A DNA stretch of 64,000 nucleotides from NCBI GenBank assembly GCA_964247055.1, contig OZ176051.1, positions 5,518,001 to 5,582,000 of the forward strand, in the 5' to 3' direction. A program made the translations under genes and the position numbers. This stretch comes from Paragordius varius. Taxonomy: Eukaryota > Nematomorpha. Below the pieces are notes generated by a model. It saw nothing but the letters and a program-made list of their open reading frames with translations, searched no databases and was not told the origin of the DNA. This document shows, one piece after another, positions 27,621-39,116 of the stretch (position 1 is its first letter; every line of letters begins with the position of its first letter).

Positions 27621-28144
27621 TTTAGATACACATTCTATTATAATTTTATTATTAAAATAAAGCATCTTGTGTCGACTAAAAGATTTTTACTTGTACACTA
27701 TGTAAAAAATAGCGTGAAATAAACGGACATTTTTATATACTTTGATGTTGATGAATACGTCTCGAGCAGCTTAAAAATTTTATCCAACAACCTATTCTTT
27801 AAACCCGAAATATTTGGAAATAATATTTAGTAAAACTCTTAAATGATTCTGAAATATATGTTATCTTTAAAAGACAAATTTTATTTACCTCATCTATTTT
27901 AACTAGAGTGATATAGTATTTTATATGAGTAACAAAAAATATTTTTAATTTTATGCGAAATTATAAAAAATCTCATTTTGCAAATATATAACTGAAAATT
28001 TTTAATTTTTAAAACGATCTAAAAATATTTAAGTTCAAATGTAAATAAAAATGATTACAACATCACCAACATAACTTATAAAACAAAAATTATATCAATT
28101 ATATTTATTGTTGGTTTATGAATATTTTCACATGGTAATGTGTT

Positions 28145-29612
28145 ATGTCATATAACCAAATGGAATCTACCTTGATAAATTTTTTTCACCTTATACAACA
28201 TGTGCTTGCTAAGATTTTATTATTATTTGGTATTGTATATGAACCGTCAGGTATAAACCACCACATTATTTGTAAAAAATTGGATCACTATTCTAATATG
28301 GCTTACGAAAAACTGCATCAATGTGCGGATCATGCAAGCTCTTTCTTTCCTATCTTGCATTCTTTGCCACCTAATGTTGTGGCTTTTGGTTTTGCTCTTG
28401 TTCCATTTACTGCGATTTATGGTGTTTGGCGACTTTATAAGTAAACCAAATCTTTTTTGATTATGAACTTACCCTCTTTTATTTAATATTTTAGGTATTT
28501 ATCAAAGTTATCATCTCCGAACGTACCACGGGACGTTATACTAGTGTATGGAACACCGACCAGTAAGAATATTGCAAGTCCATCTCCATATGTCCTTAAA
28601 CTGGAAACCTATCTTAGGATGGCCAATTTGCCCTACAAAATAAATACCCAATTTATTAGATCCAAAGAAGGCAAAGTACCTTGGATCCTCTATAATGGCT
28701 TGGAAATTCCCGATTCTCAGGGTTGTATCGAATATTTAAACAAAAAGCATTCATTTAACTTTAACCGCCAACTTACAGAAAGGGAATGTGCCATAGCATT
28801 AGCCTTTAGGGAACTAGCTGAAAACGAATTAACATGGTAAAAAACAATATTATACCGGTTTTTAATATTTTATATTTTAGCTCATTTACTTTTAAATTTT
28901 GTTTTAAAATTGTTTTTCATTTTATTATTCATATTTCACAACGATAACTCTCATATATTGGCGCAAAGGTTTTTTTACCAAATACCAACTATCTAGATAC
29001 GGTGAAAATAATTTTTGTTTTAAATTATAGCTGTTTGCTCAAAAAATTCATCGACTTGGCAAAAATAACGAATTATACATTACTTTTTCGAGGTCAAATA
29101 TTTCGTATTGAATATCTTGATTGCAATGCAATTATATTGTTTTGCAAATAGCCTTTAAGCCATACGTTTTTTTACGCTAACATATAAAATGCGTTTAAAA
29201 TTGGAAATAATTGTTTAAATATTTTCGGCCGTATATAATTATTGATTTATTATTACACAAAGTAGAATTTTCGTTTTTTTGCATAAAATTATATTTCTCT
29301 CATAATTTGGTAAATGCTTAATTTACCATTTATTAGGCAAAACAATACAATTTTTGTAGCAGATTAAATCTTTTACTCAAAAATTTGACTATATATAATG
29401 TTAGCAATTGCGTTGATTATTTTTTTCGCTAAAAACGTATAATTTCGTATTTAGCTGCCAGAGTTAAAATTACAAAATAAATCTCTCTCTTTCTCCTCTC
29501 TTAATGATGGATAAGCATGCAGTTTATATTTGGAAAACTAATAATACAAATTATAGGGCCAATAGCTTGTTTATGGAAAAAAAATTAATTTCACAAAATA
29601 TTTTATCAAATC

Positions 29613-29649
<37 letters not shown>

Positions 29650-30542
29650 GTTAGGTGTATGGCAATGTTCCGTTATGTCCATGAAAGTTTTTACTATATG
29701 GTTGATCAATTGCACATAAATACATTCCAAAAATATTACATCTTGGCATTATACTTCATTTACCTTCGACGCAGTTTCATTAAACGATTCAAAAAAATTG
29801 GGATTGGTTATAAAACGTTCGGACAGTTGGTAGATTTGGCCAGCAAGGATTTGGATGCACTTTCTTGCTTTTTAGGTTACAAACTTTTTTTTATTCCACA
29901 AGTCATAGGGAAGACATTTTGATAAACTTTATGTCCCTTTCGTGTTTTGACAAATATAAAATCCATTTTGTTGTTTACACAAGCGTTTCTTATATCAGCT
30001 AAATGTATGATTTGTTAAACACATTTATACCTTTTTTGGTTAATCCATTATTTTTAATGCGACTTATTTTATTATTCATTTTGCAGGTAGCAAAAGTTAT
30101 TTCATGGGTGAACAACCATCCGAAGTTGATCCTGCCATCTTTGGGGTTTTGGGACAATTTTTATGGACACTCCCGCGGAATCATCCGATAAGAATCAAAT
30201 TTGAAAGTAAACATTTTCGATGTGTTTTACGTTTAGAAAAATAGTCACACAAAAATATAATAAATAAAAAAGGATTTACTATATTTCAAAAACTAAATAT
30301 ATATCTGTTTTAAAAACGGTATGATTCATTTGAATTATTGTATGGTGACTTGTATATATATTATTAAAACAACAAAATTCCTTAAGATCTTTATAGACTA
30401 TTCAAAGTTTATAAAAGTTAAAAACTGTTTTAAATTATTCTTGACATTAGGTGATTGGACCAATTTAGCCGCCTATTGTATCCGTATGAAAAAACGATTT
30501 TGGCCTGATTGGGATAACAGACTTAAAACTGGATTATTATAA
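28145..30542 (+). CDS. fax: Failed axon connections (Fax) homologue, metaxin/GST-fold protein
   Basis: Five exons: 28145-28440, 28495-28836, 29655-29875, 30087-30206 and 30451-30542. Junctions are in phase and total 356 codons plus stop, close to the family's usual size. Residues about 77-95 (VVAFGFALVPFTAIYGVW) form a membrane segment near the N terminus. The thioredoxin-like half follows: DVILVYGTP, SPSPYVLKLETYLRMANLPY, KVPWILYNG and the EIPDSQGCIEYL helix. The helical half has YFMGEQPSEVDPAIFG and ends with YCIRMKKRFWPDWDNRL, typical of Fax and the related nematode Cdr proteins. In Drosophila fax interacts genetically with Abl in axon guidance. The membrane-anchored GST-like fold is seen; enzymatic activity is not implied. 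Start at 28145 is the first ATG of the frame. Confidence 0.93.
29619..29648. repeat. (TA)n run at the acceptor of Fax exon 3
   Basis: About 14 TA units end only six bases before the acceptor TTAG at 29651-29654, occupying the place of the usual pyrimidine tract. Confidence 0.9.
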
Positions 30543-30896
30543 GAGTTTTGATTCGCCATCACAATTATTTTAATATATAATGAATATTTATTGATTGCAA
30601 AATTAGTTCAAACATTTAATTTTTGGAAAATCTCTTAAGATACAAATGAATCTTTAAAAAAAAAATTTTGTGCAATTACTACCACGATTTATAAAATGAT
30701 ATAATAATGTATTAGAAAAATATCTATATTTATTTTATCAATTTCGGAATGAAAATCAAATATTATCTATCATTTCCCATTGTTTTTGATTATGTATAAG
30801 AAATTTGGAAAAAATAAATAAATTTATAATGTTTTATATCCTCACAAACTTTATAATCTCATATGTAATAAATAATGAAACGTGGATTGTGTATGA

Positions 30897-33800
30897 TTAT
30901 TCATGTCTCAGAGAGCACAGAGCCAAATCTTTGGATAATTTTAAGAGTCCTGCCTGTTCGATTCGCATTATACTGGATTGATCTGTATTCGGTTGTGTAC
31001 CACAAACTATTTCATCTATGAAAGAATCGGTGTAACGATACGTCGTAATATCCCCATTTTGTGTGGTTAGGGTCACGTAAGCGTTTTCCATATCTATACC
31101 GGCGTAAATCTAAAATATTTTGGTTAGGGTGAAGTATAAAAAGTTTTAATTATACTTTATAGTATATGCATTTTAATGGGTGTTTATTTCACACTATAGT
31201 AGGGCGATTTACAATACAATATTGTATGTATGCAACATTTTTTTGATTTTTCCATACACTATTGTTTGCGAATTGCCCTACTATAGTGTTAAATAAGCAA
31301 CCATTAAAATGCTTACTGTAAAGCATAATTGAGAGGTGCGAAAAAACTGAAACTAAGCACGGTTTTTTGAGTTTAAATAAGGCTAGGTATGGATTAATAT
31401 ATTTATTGAGTGTGCTATATTGTATATTTAGATTAAATTTATTAAAAATATATGGATATTTAAGCTACCTGAATTAGGTAACATTTTAATTATAAAACTA
31501 TTGAAAATTTAAAAGTGTGCTTAAGGCGCTTGACATTTTTTAAATATAAAGTGAGTAAACTATATTATTTTAAATATTAAACATATTATGGAGATTATTT
31601 TTATTAGCCTACCTTTGCAATTAGAAGTTATACTTCCTATCAAGCAATAGGTGGCTTTATGAAACGAAAGTTTTAAAAGTTTGTTTGAAATTTAAAAATA
31701 CCTTATATCAGTATTTTATAATCTTAAGTATAAAATGAAAATTACTTTCTCGTATGGTTGAGTTTCTAATCGAGAAACTATCCCAGTTTCGAAATCGATA
31801 ATTTTAATGGAACAACTAACGGAAAAAATGTCATTTGCTTTCACCTCAATCTAATATACAATTACGTTTTTTGTTAAATTGCACACAAAATATATTTTTA
31901 TGGATACATTTTATAATAAAATTAATTAACAAAAAGAATATCCTAAGCCTGGAACTATGCAACATTCAACACGCAAAAAATGAAAAAAATGGTAAAAATT
32001 ACAGTTTCTAAATCAGCAATAACGAATCCGGGCAATCGCCTAAATGTATTTTCCAAATTTTTGGCCTCAAAGGTTCGATAAATTAATTGATTTAAGGATC
32101 TTTTGATACGGACAATCGAGTCAAAACGAATGATTATTTCCCTTGATGCATCTTGCGGAATTGTGTACAATGGTAAAGAACTAAAATATATCGATTTAGA
32201 TTATAAAAAATTAGTTAAAGTCATAGTAGTTTAATGCCATAGGTTATTTACCAATGTTTAAATAAAATCTGTTGGGCTTAGTTTAACCGATTCACAAATA
32301 TTATGAATACGTATTTGTTCCGGTTCTAGTGCCATTTTTGCCAATGGTTCTAATATTCATCACATTTTTATTTTAAAAATATATGAAAACTATTGATTGC
32401 TACTTTTCTCTAAAAATACAAAATAATTATATTTTAATGGTTTTAAAAAGAAAATAATATCGACATTGTAATAATAAAGAGAAAAATGTATTTCGAAACC
32501 GCGTTCTACAGTTATAAACAATACACAAACTGTTTTTAAAAATTCATTTTGTCTTTAATGGTTCTAAAAAAGATATGGTCCTGGTTTTAGTTATTTAATA
32601 TTTTATCAAAATCTAGAATAATTTTATTTCCGGAGTCTGCTTATGTCACCTTAATTTATTTGTTAATTTTGTTAAAAGTGTTTAAATAATTTATTAAATT
32701 ATTTGCTCTGAGTATGAAGAAGATATATAAACAAATCATTTGACAAAGTAACTGATAAATAAGTTTCAGGTCAAAATTAATAATAGAATCGAATACATAA
32801 TATTCCAGTAAGTCAATTATTTTATAGTTGTTAGAAGATATCGAAACCGCAAAAAACAATTACACTTATGCCTATATTTGATTTTAAGCGTTTTTTTAAA
32901 ATTTAATTTGTTCTATTTTCACAACCTAAATTTATCGTCCCTTATTTTTATGGCAAATAATTTTTTAGCTTAAAACGAGTTAGTATCATATCACTTTGTT
33001 ACATACCTGTAAAATTGATGAGTTTCGCCGGAAGACATTAAGTTATATAAACCAGGTCCGATAACTGTTTCACATATTCGATCTTGACGTATATAAACAT
33101 CTAGCAATATATATAAAACATTTTATATTTATGTCCATTTTCCCAAAGTTTTAATATAAAATATACCATTTAGAGTTCAAATTCACCCTTAAACAATTCA
33201 AATTCACCCTCGAACAATTCAAATTCACCCTTGAACAATTCAAATTCACCCCCGAACAATTCAAATTCACCCTCAAATAAATAACATGTTTTTTAAGATC
33301 AAAAATTACCTATATTTTAATATATTTTTAAAAAATAAAATTTTGTTTTAAATTTAAATAATACTGAAAAAAATAATTAATTATGCCATAAAAGTATATT
33401 TTATATTAATAATGGGTTATATTAGTTCGAAAACACATAAATTATTTTTAGGGTGAATTTGAATTGTTCGAGGGTGAATTTGAATTGTTTAAGGGTGAAT
33501 TTGAATTGTTCGAGGGTGAATTTGAATTGTTTAAGGGTGAATTTGAATTGTTCAAGGGTGAATTTGAATTGTTTAAGGGTGAATTTGAACTGTAAATGGT
33601 ATATATTTTTTTTAATCCAGCTTATGATTAATTAACCCGGCAAAATGACTTGTGTCTAAAATTCCATCGAATTAAGGTTTTTTAGAAAACCGTTCTAATA
33701 TTACAATATAATATGAGGTAATTTTAAACAACATATTATAAAACTGTTTACCATCGACAATATTTAAACTTAACACCCTTTCTCAGTGAATGTAAATTTA

Positions 33801-35557
33801 ACCAAATTTGTTAAAAAACATGCTCTTATTCTAATTAATTACAATATTTATGGTAGCTATTATATTTTTTTCTGTAAATTTACGAATTTATAATATTATT
33901 CTAAGGCATGTATATAAATATGAAAAAAATAAAAAATATACTTTTGCCATCATACATACGATAATCGGTCAAACCCTGCTCGGCTAAACATATTAATTAA
34001 TGAATAATGTTAACAATTAATGATAAAATAATGTAAGGAGTATTTTTTCTCGTATAATTTATTTTCTGGTAACCTGTAACTCTCCCTGAGCAGGGAATTT
34101 CAATATTCATGGGTGGGTCCTGTTCTGCCGGTCTATCGCTCAATTTCATCATTAAGCCAATCATCATTAAACGTTTTGGATTGTGTAAAATGAAACCCGA
34201 ATCTACAGTAAAGTTTTGATAAAGCTCATAGACACGAACCCCTGTGGATGTTTGTTTAATTCTCATCTAAATATTATATCATATGTGATAAATAAAATAA
34301 AGATATTAATGACACAGTAGCGTATGGTGCAAACAATGTTTGTCCATAATAGGGAATTGTTTAATTTCAACCATTTTTTGTTTGTTACCATACGCTACTG
34401 TATTTATGAACATAGATAGATTTGAGTCAGGAAATAAGACTTATTAAAATCCATAGTGTAAAGGGGTTCAAATTATATATATTATCGAAACCGTTGGTGC
34501 GGGTTTCGGCAAAGTTAATTATTGTCTTTGGTTCGCACTATTAAATAAACTGTTAAAAGCGATTGTTACGGTTCCATTTTTAGTAAACTAATAAGTGCAT
34601 AGTTTTTCAATTATAAACGTTGGAAAAGAATTTTAAAAAATTATGATATTATTGCGTTAAATAAAAAAAGTTCTAAGAAAGTATTTTTGGAACGTTCGGG
34701 TTTAAAAACGATTTCGGAACTCTTATTTGTAAAAGGGCAATGACACAAGCGATGAAAAATATATCTTATTATTTATGCTAAAATCTTGTCCATTTTCGGT
34801 TAGTTGATTAGTTTTGATAATGAAAAATGGATATGGCATTGCTAAACATAATTGATTTTAATCTTTTTTAAAACTATTAATATAGCATCCTTACTTGAAG
34901 AGTAGTGCTTTTATACAGGGGTGCAGCCATTTGATATCTCGTTGTAAAATTATAGTAACAAGATCGTCTCATACGATAAGACGCATTCCCATAAGCCACA
35001 TGGTCCTGGCTATCATTGTAGTCTTGGATGAAGCATAACGCAACTCTCACATCATGGTATGGTACATCGATATAAAACTGTTGGAATAAAATGTATATAG
35101 TTAAAAATATTAGCCTATTTCTGTGTAAAAATATAAAAATTCTTGAAAGTAATAATGTTTTCCACTAATATTTATCACGGGGAGTAATTACCTCAGGTCT
35201 AAAAGAATTCAAATAACTCCATAATTGTAAATCATTCGTGCTCAACTCATAAGCATACCGAGTATATCGTATATCAATGTAGATATGATGTGGTATTTGC
35301 AGAATTAAATTCCCACCATCATTGTGGTGGCAATTCAATTTAGTTTCATTGTATCTGTAGAAAAAAACCATAAAATATCGCTTATATTACATGATAAATT
35401 TTGATTTGAATATCAGCTTAAATTGCTTATTGAATTCTAAATCTTAAATCTAAGAATATATAATACTTTGTCATTGAAAACACACGATTCAAATGGCACA
35501 CGCCGTTTGAGGGAAGGGCAAAGCAATACTCAACATTGTTTTGTCCAGAAACTGAGA
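30897..35557 (-). CDS. Unrecognised secreted ten-cysteine protein, paralogue A
   Basis: Family not recognised. Exons in transcription order: 35467-35551 (or 35557), 35192-35354, 34895-35077, 34074-34266, 33942-33983, 33007-33100, 32003-32180, 31746-31850, 30897-31109 with stop. All joins are GT-AG and in phase; about 420 residues are covered. The first traced exon opens with a hydrophobic run (LLSYVLVSVSG) before VEYCFAL, suggesting the end of a signal peptide, so a first exon with the ATG lies upstream and was not found. Ten cysteines align with paralogue B (EYC, GVC, LNC, ALC, RSC, IPC, RIC, VSC, IVC, ALC). N-glycosylation sites include NETK, NDSQ, NASY and two NFT. No membrane segment or catalytic motif is visible. 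The best conserved block is KLSDRPAEQDPPMNIEIPC. Probably secreted or lumenal. Introns contain several small transposons. Confidence 0.75.
31147..31331. mobile_element. Palindromic MITE in the last intron of paralogue A
   Basis: Left arm GCATTTTAATGGGTGTTTAT, then CACTATAGTAGGGCGATT; right arm is the inverse, GCATTTTAATGGTTGCTTAT, then CACTATAGTAGGGCAATT. Symmetry extends outward to TAATTATAC / TAATTATGC. Total length about 185 bp with a short loop. No family name or clear target duplication. Confidence 0.7.
33166..33604. mobile_element. Foldback element with arms made of 21-bp repeats
   Basis: The left arm (33173-33275) is about five copies of a 21-bp unit, AATTCAAATTCACCCTCGAAC-type. The right arm (33451-33590) is about seven copies of the inverse unit AGGGTGAATTTGAATTGTTCG. 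A unique AT-rich loop of about 170 bp separates them. Terminal inverted repeats read ATATACCATTTA-AGTTCAA. The whole could form a hairpin. It lies in the intron of paralogue A between the 42-nt and 94-nt exons. A second element of this design is at 54234-54816. Confidence 0.8.
34315..34400. mobile_element. Mini Tc1/mariner-like MITE, 86 bp
   Basis: Perfect terminal inverted repeat CAGTAGCGTATGGT at both ends, with TA on the right flank and CA on the left. Size, ends and near-TA flanks fit a very short mariner derivative. It lies in the intron between the 183-nt and 193-nt exons of paralogue A. Confidence 0.75.
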
Positions 35558-35961
35558 CTAATACATAAGATAACAGTTTAAAATATTTTATTTTATGTTT
35601 TTATTAATAGGTAAGGATACGGACCTAAAATGTATTAAGGACCAATGAAAGGTCTTTCGCCTTATCAGACTTGACAGTTATAATAGAAAAATAACGCATT
35701 ACACGCTTTGTATATTAGTCCGACCCTTATGATATATTCTAATTTTGTTATTATGAGTAATTAATCTTTAATTTGTTAAATGCTATAAAAATTGAAGAAA
35801 GTGGTTAAATTATTATAAATATATAGAATCACTCAAAATTTACATAAAGATCGCAAAGATACTCAAATTGGCATTTCTTTACGTATATCAAAACCTTATA
35901 AATTATATACTTTGTTATATAATTAAACATATATTTCTAGTTTTTAATCAATTACCCCCAG

Positions 35962-36012
35962 CTACCATTTTCAATAAAAAAAATTTTATTCGCTTGTGCT
36001 GCATGGGAAAAG
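35962..36012 (+). CDS. Orphan exon-like segment
   Basis: 51 nt between TTACCCCCAG and GTGATT, open in phase 1 to phase 1, encoding TIFNKKNFIRLCCMGK. No gene could be built around it; it lies upstream of paralogue A on the other strand. May be chance. Confidence 0.2.
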
Positions 36013-36146
36013 GTGATTGGATTTTACTTGTTAAACTTAATAATATTCTTTACTGTAAATTATATCAGGGAATATTTTTCTAGAACTTTTAATATATTTT
36101 ACTCATGTTATATGTATATATACATATATATAATATATATATACAT

Positions 36147-36341
36147 ATATAGTAAGAGTAAGTATACATTGCTAGAACTTTATTAATTATTGCCAAATAG
36201 CATATACAACAAAGGGCAGTATTGTTGGCTTATAGTTTTTTTCATTTTTTACTATTATTAGCCAATAATAATTCTCTCTGCTGCATATGCTATTTGGCAA
36301 TAATTAATAACTTTCTAGCAATATATACTTACTCATACTGT
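36147..36341. mobile_element. Palindromic MITE, family 1
   Basis: Left arm AGTAAGAGTAAGTATACATT, inner GCCAAATAGCATATACAACA; right arm is its inverse ending TACTTACTCATACTG-TA. Flanked by short TA-rich sequence. Confidence 0.8.
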
Positions 36342-36767
36342 ATATGTATCCATATATAAAAATTTTAACCATAAAACATAAAATTTAGGCATACTTAGAA
36401 TCGAATAAAAAATAACGAGTGGTATAATTATCATTATGGTAAAATATTTGGTATTATAATTTTATTAAAATTATTTGGTATTTATAAGAATTTGCGTAAA
36501 CTTTATCTGAAAAAAGATATTGGCTTTGGTATCGCAGCTTAGCAAGGAATAACAACATATTTAATCAATTAGATTATCAGCATGTATTTGGCTATTGATT
36601 AAAAACTAATAATTCTGTCAATAATATGTAAATTTTTAAAAATAAGTTCGAAATATTGGTATATCATGTTTGATTTTGTTATCAAAATGTGTTGATTACA
36701 TTTAATATTATTAAAAACGATTAGTTACTTTGACTAATATCAGTATATATTTATATCTTATTTTTAG

Positions 36768-36902
36768 TGCACGTAAACAAACCAAGGGCAGGCAGGTTTT
36801 GAATAAATTTTTCAATGGTAAGCAGGCTAGTATAACCTTCACTAATTATAAAACCATAACTAATTTTAGCAGTACAGTACTGTGTATTGGGGAAAATGCC
36901 AC
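36768..36902 (+). CDS. Orphan exon-like segment with good splice sites
   Basis: 135 nt between CTTATTTTTAG and GTATGT, phase 2 to phase 2. It encodes 44 residues of balanced composition, including ARKQTKGRQVLNKFF and TVLCIGENA. It is richer in GC than its surroundings. No partner exon was found apart from the weak one at 35962-36012, and the family is not recognised. It could be an exon of an undetected + strand gene or part of an old transposon. Confidence 0.3.
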
Positions 36903-37063
36903 GTATGTAATCCGTTTGTACTGCTTTTTTTATAAACATATTTTTTTTATTACCGGTACAAAACCTCTCCTCTCAAGTGAGCATGGATTATATTTAAGCA
37001 TAAGATGCAAAATAAATTTTTAAAGGAAAAAAATTGGCTCAACTAAGATTTTATGCTAAAAAG

Positions 37064-37101
<38 letters not shown>

Positions 37102-37338
37102 TGTGACCAGATAGGCTGTTTTTAGCAGAACAGTGGGTTTTCAGAAAAAAACTGGGCCTGTACTGCGCCCACTTTTGTACTGCTTTTTGAAATTGAAAAA
37201 AATTTAATTTTTTATAAATATATATTAATTATTATTATAGCAAATACGTTGTCGATTTATTGCTTTTTCGAAGGTGTATTTTCTCCAGTTTATTCGATTG
37301 TAAGTGAGTGATGTTAGCTGTTGTAAAGAGATATTGGT

Positions 37339-37735
37339 TTATTTGGTTAGGTTTTCAATCCAGCGCATCTTGCAGCGTCCACGTTTCCTAAATCCTCCGA
37401 CCTTGCCTGTCATTAGTTGGAATTCCAAGTCATTAGCTCTGGTAATGTGACCAAAGTATGATAACATGCCAATCAGGTATATCTCGGGGTTTATTTTGTC
37501 TTTCCAAGTGATTCGAAGTATCTTCCGCCAGCACCAGATTTCGAAGGCGTTAATGTATTTTTCGTCTACCTTTTTTATTGTCCAGCTTTCTGATGCGTAT
37601 AGCATGCTAGGAATTATTAGGGATTTGACTAAACGGATTTTTGTTTTAAGTTTGATGTCGTGTGATGACCATAATTTATTATATTTTATCATTTTTTTAA
37701 CAATTCCTATTCTTCTTTTGATGTCGGGTTGATCT
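37339..37735 (-). mobile_element. LINE reverse-transcriptase C-terminal fragment
   Basis: The - strand frame 37692-37339 encodes 117 residues with the C-terminal signature of many non-LTR elements: LVKSLIIPSMLYASESWTI, FEIWCWRKILRITWKD, SYFGHITR and a basic GKVGGFRKRGRCKMRWIE end. The frame stays coding-like upstream to about 37735 (DIKRRIGIVKKM). The reverse-transcriptase catalytic region and endonuclease are missing, as expected of a 5'-truncated copy. CR1, RTE or Jockey-like clade cannot be decided from this part. Confidence 0.85.
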
Positions 37736-38194
37736 TGCGGTAAAAACCAAGATTGGCCTATTTTATTGGTTAATATTTTATTTTTTCTTCTTATACATAA
37801 AACTTAAGATTGCAGCCTTTCACACAGTGGCAAAACTATAAATCTCGGAGTCCACACCGTAAGATTTAGGCTAATGGCTCTTTCACCCAGGGTATCCGCA
37901 AAAAGAGGTGCCTCAAAATTAAAATTCACAAAATAATTTATGATATTTTCATAATGTATGGTAGAGTTTAGAAAGTTCATTTTTTGTTATAATTATCAAA
38001 CGGAAAATATATAGATAATTGTATTCCCGTAACATTAATTTATTATGTATGGCTAAGGTGACCAGATTTTTTGAAGGAAAAAGCGGGACAAATCTGAGGG
38101 GGGGGGGTCATTGGGGGGCACAACCAAAAATTTTTATACAAAAAATTTATTGTAATATTTATTTATTTTTAACACAAATACATTATAAATATAA

Positions 38195-39060
38195 AAAAAT
38201 TTGTACCTCACAGGTTGTTTGTACCTTATTCAATAAATTTACATGTGCACGAACAAAGGGTGAAGTGATTGTAATATTCTAGAAAAAAATAATAAAGACG
38301 AAATCATCACAAAGTGCGCTGGGTCATGCAAGAAGCGGCACAAAAAATATTTTTAACAATTTAGCGAATAATCTTAATCAAAACATTATTGGCAGATACA
38401 CAACGCTATTCAAACAGCTACTGATTTGTTACCCCTGGATGTGGAAAATATAGATGTTAAAATGCTTGGATATTGCAGAACTGTTGGTTAACTCTTTTGC
38501 CAGCAATTGAAATATTTATAAAAATGTGATCTCCTAGAATCCTAATTTTTATCACAGGACAAAGGTCAAAATTCCAAGTCAAAAAAGGTTAAAAAATAAT
38601 TTTATACCATTACCTAATCGCAATATCATAAAACATCCAGAAAAACAAGGCTCAATCAATAGCCAGAATATAAAAATGTTTTATACAAACAGAGACGATT
38701 ATTTGGAAGACCAAACGGTGCACAATGACACTTTTTAATGAAGTCTCATTATTAAATAAATATATTGAATGAAAGCTTATATTATAAACAACAGAAAAAA
38801 ATACGTAGGATAGGTTAAAATAATCATTTTTAAAAAAATTATTTTCTATACAATAATATTTTAATTGTAGAATTTGCATTATCTTTACCTGAACCACTGC
38901 TATTGAACGCGTTTTTCCACAGTAAATTAAGTAAGGACACGGAATCAAATTTAAATGTTGAATTAAAGCCATTTTATGTGTTCAAATATAATTTGACAAA
39001 TTATGAAGACTTATACAATATTTTAAGTAATTTTGTTTATTTTTTAACATAAAAACTTTA
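38195..39060 (+). pseudogene. Inverted, internally shortened transposase copy
   Basis: On the + strand, CTCACAGGTTGTTTGTACC (38208) matches the 5' part of the main transposase (complement of about 40605-40625). DLLPLDVENIDVK (about 38425) matches DLLPLDVENVVVK of the main copy, and LSLPEPLLLNAFFHSK followed by KYNLTNYEDLYNIL (38880-39030) matches its end. The middle is missing. The two copies clearly differ, so the inverted arrangement is not a very recent assembly duplicate. Confidence 0.75.
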
Positions 39061-39116
39061 TAAATATAAGAAAATATTTTATTTTTTGGTATATTTTTTG
39101 TTTGAGTGAATGCGTT

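Larger units (their letters stand above)
24739..28144. other. Intergenic region between receptor and Fax gene
   Basis: No supported gene. It contains the dispersed repeat copy at 25560-25700 and degraded pieces of the long foldback family at 26720-27620. The rest is AT-rich and featureless. Promoter elements for the Fax gene could lie at the right end but none is recognisable. Confidence 0.5.

Noticed and set aside
32250-32380. Possible extra exon of paralogue A on the - strand (MALEPEQIRIHNICES)
   Set aside because: The open frame meets a stop before a usable donor in the right phase, and paralogue B has no counterpart; the adjoining exons already join in phase.
33453-33635. Repetitive 60-residue frame (VNLNCSR repeats) and a CRISPR-like look
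   Set aside because: Units are directly adjacent without unique spacers and form inverted arrays; this is a minisatellite-armed element, not a CRISPR array or a protein.
36751-36939. 62-residue - strand frame
   Set aside because: It is antisense to the better supported exon-like block at 36768-36902.
38652-38972. 106-residue - strand frame inside the hAT element
   Set aside because: It is the antisense of the inverted transposase remnant.
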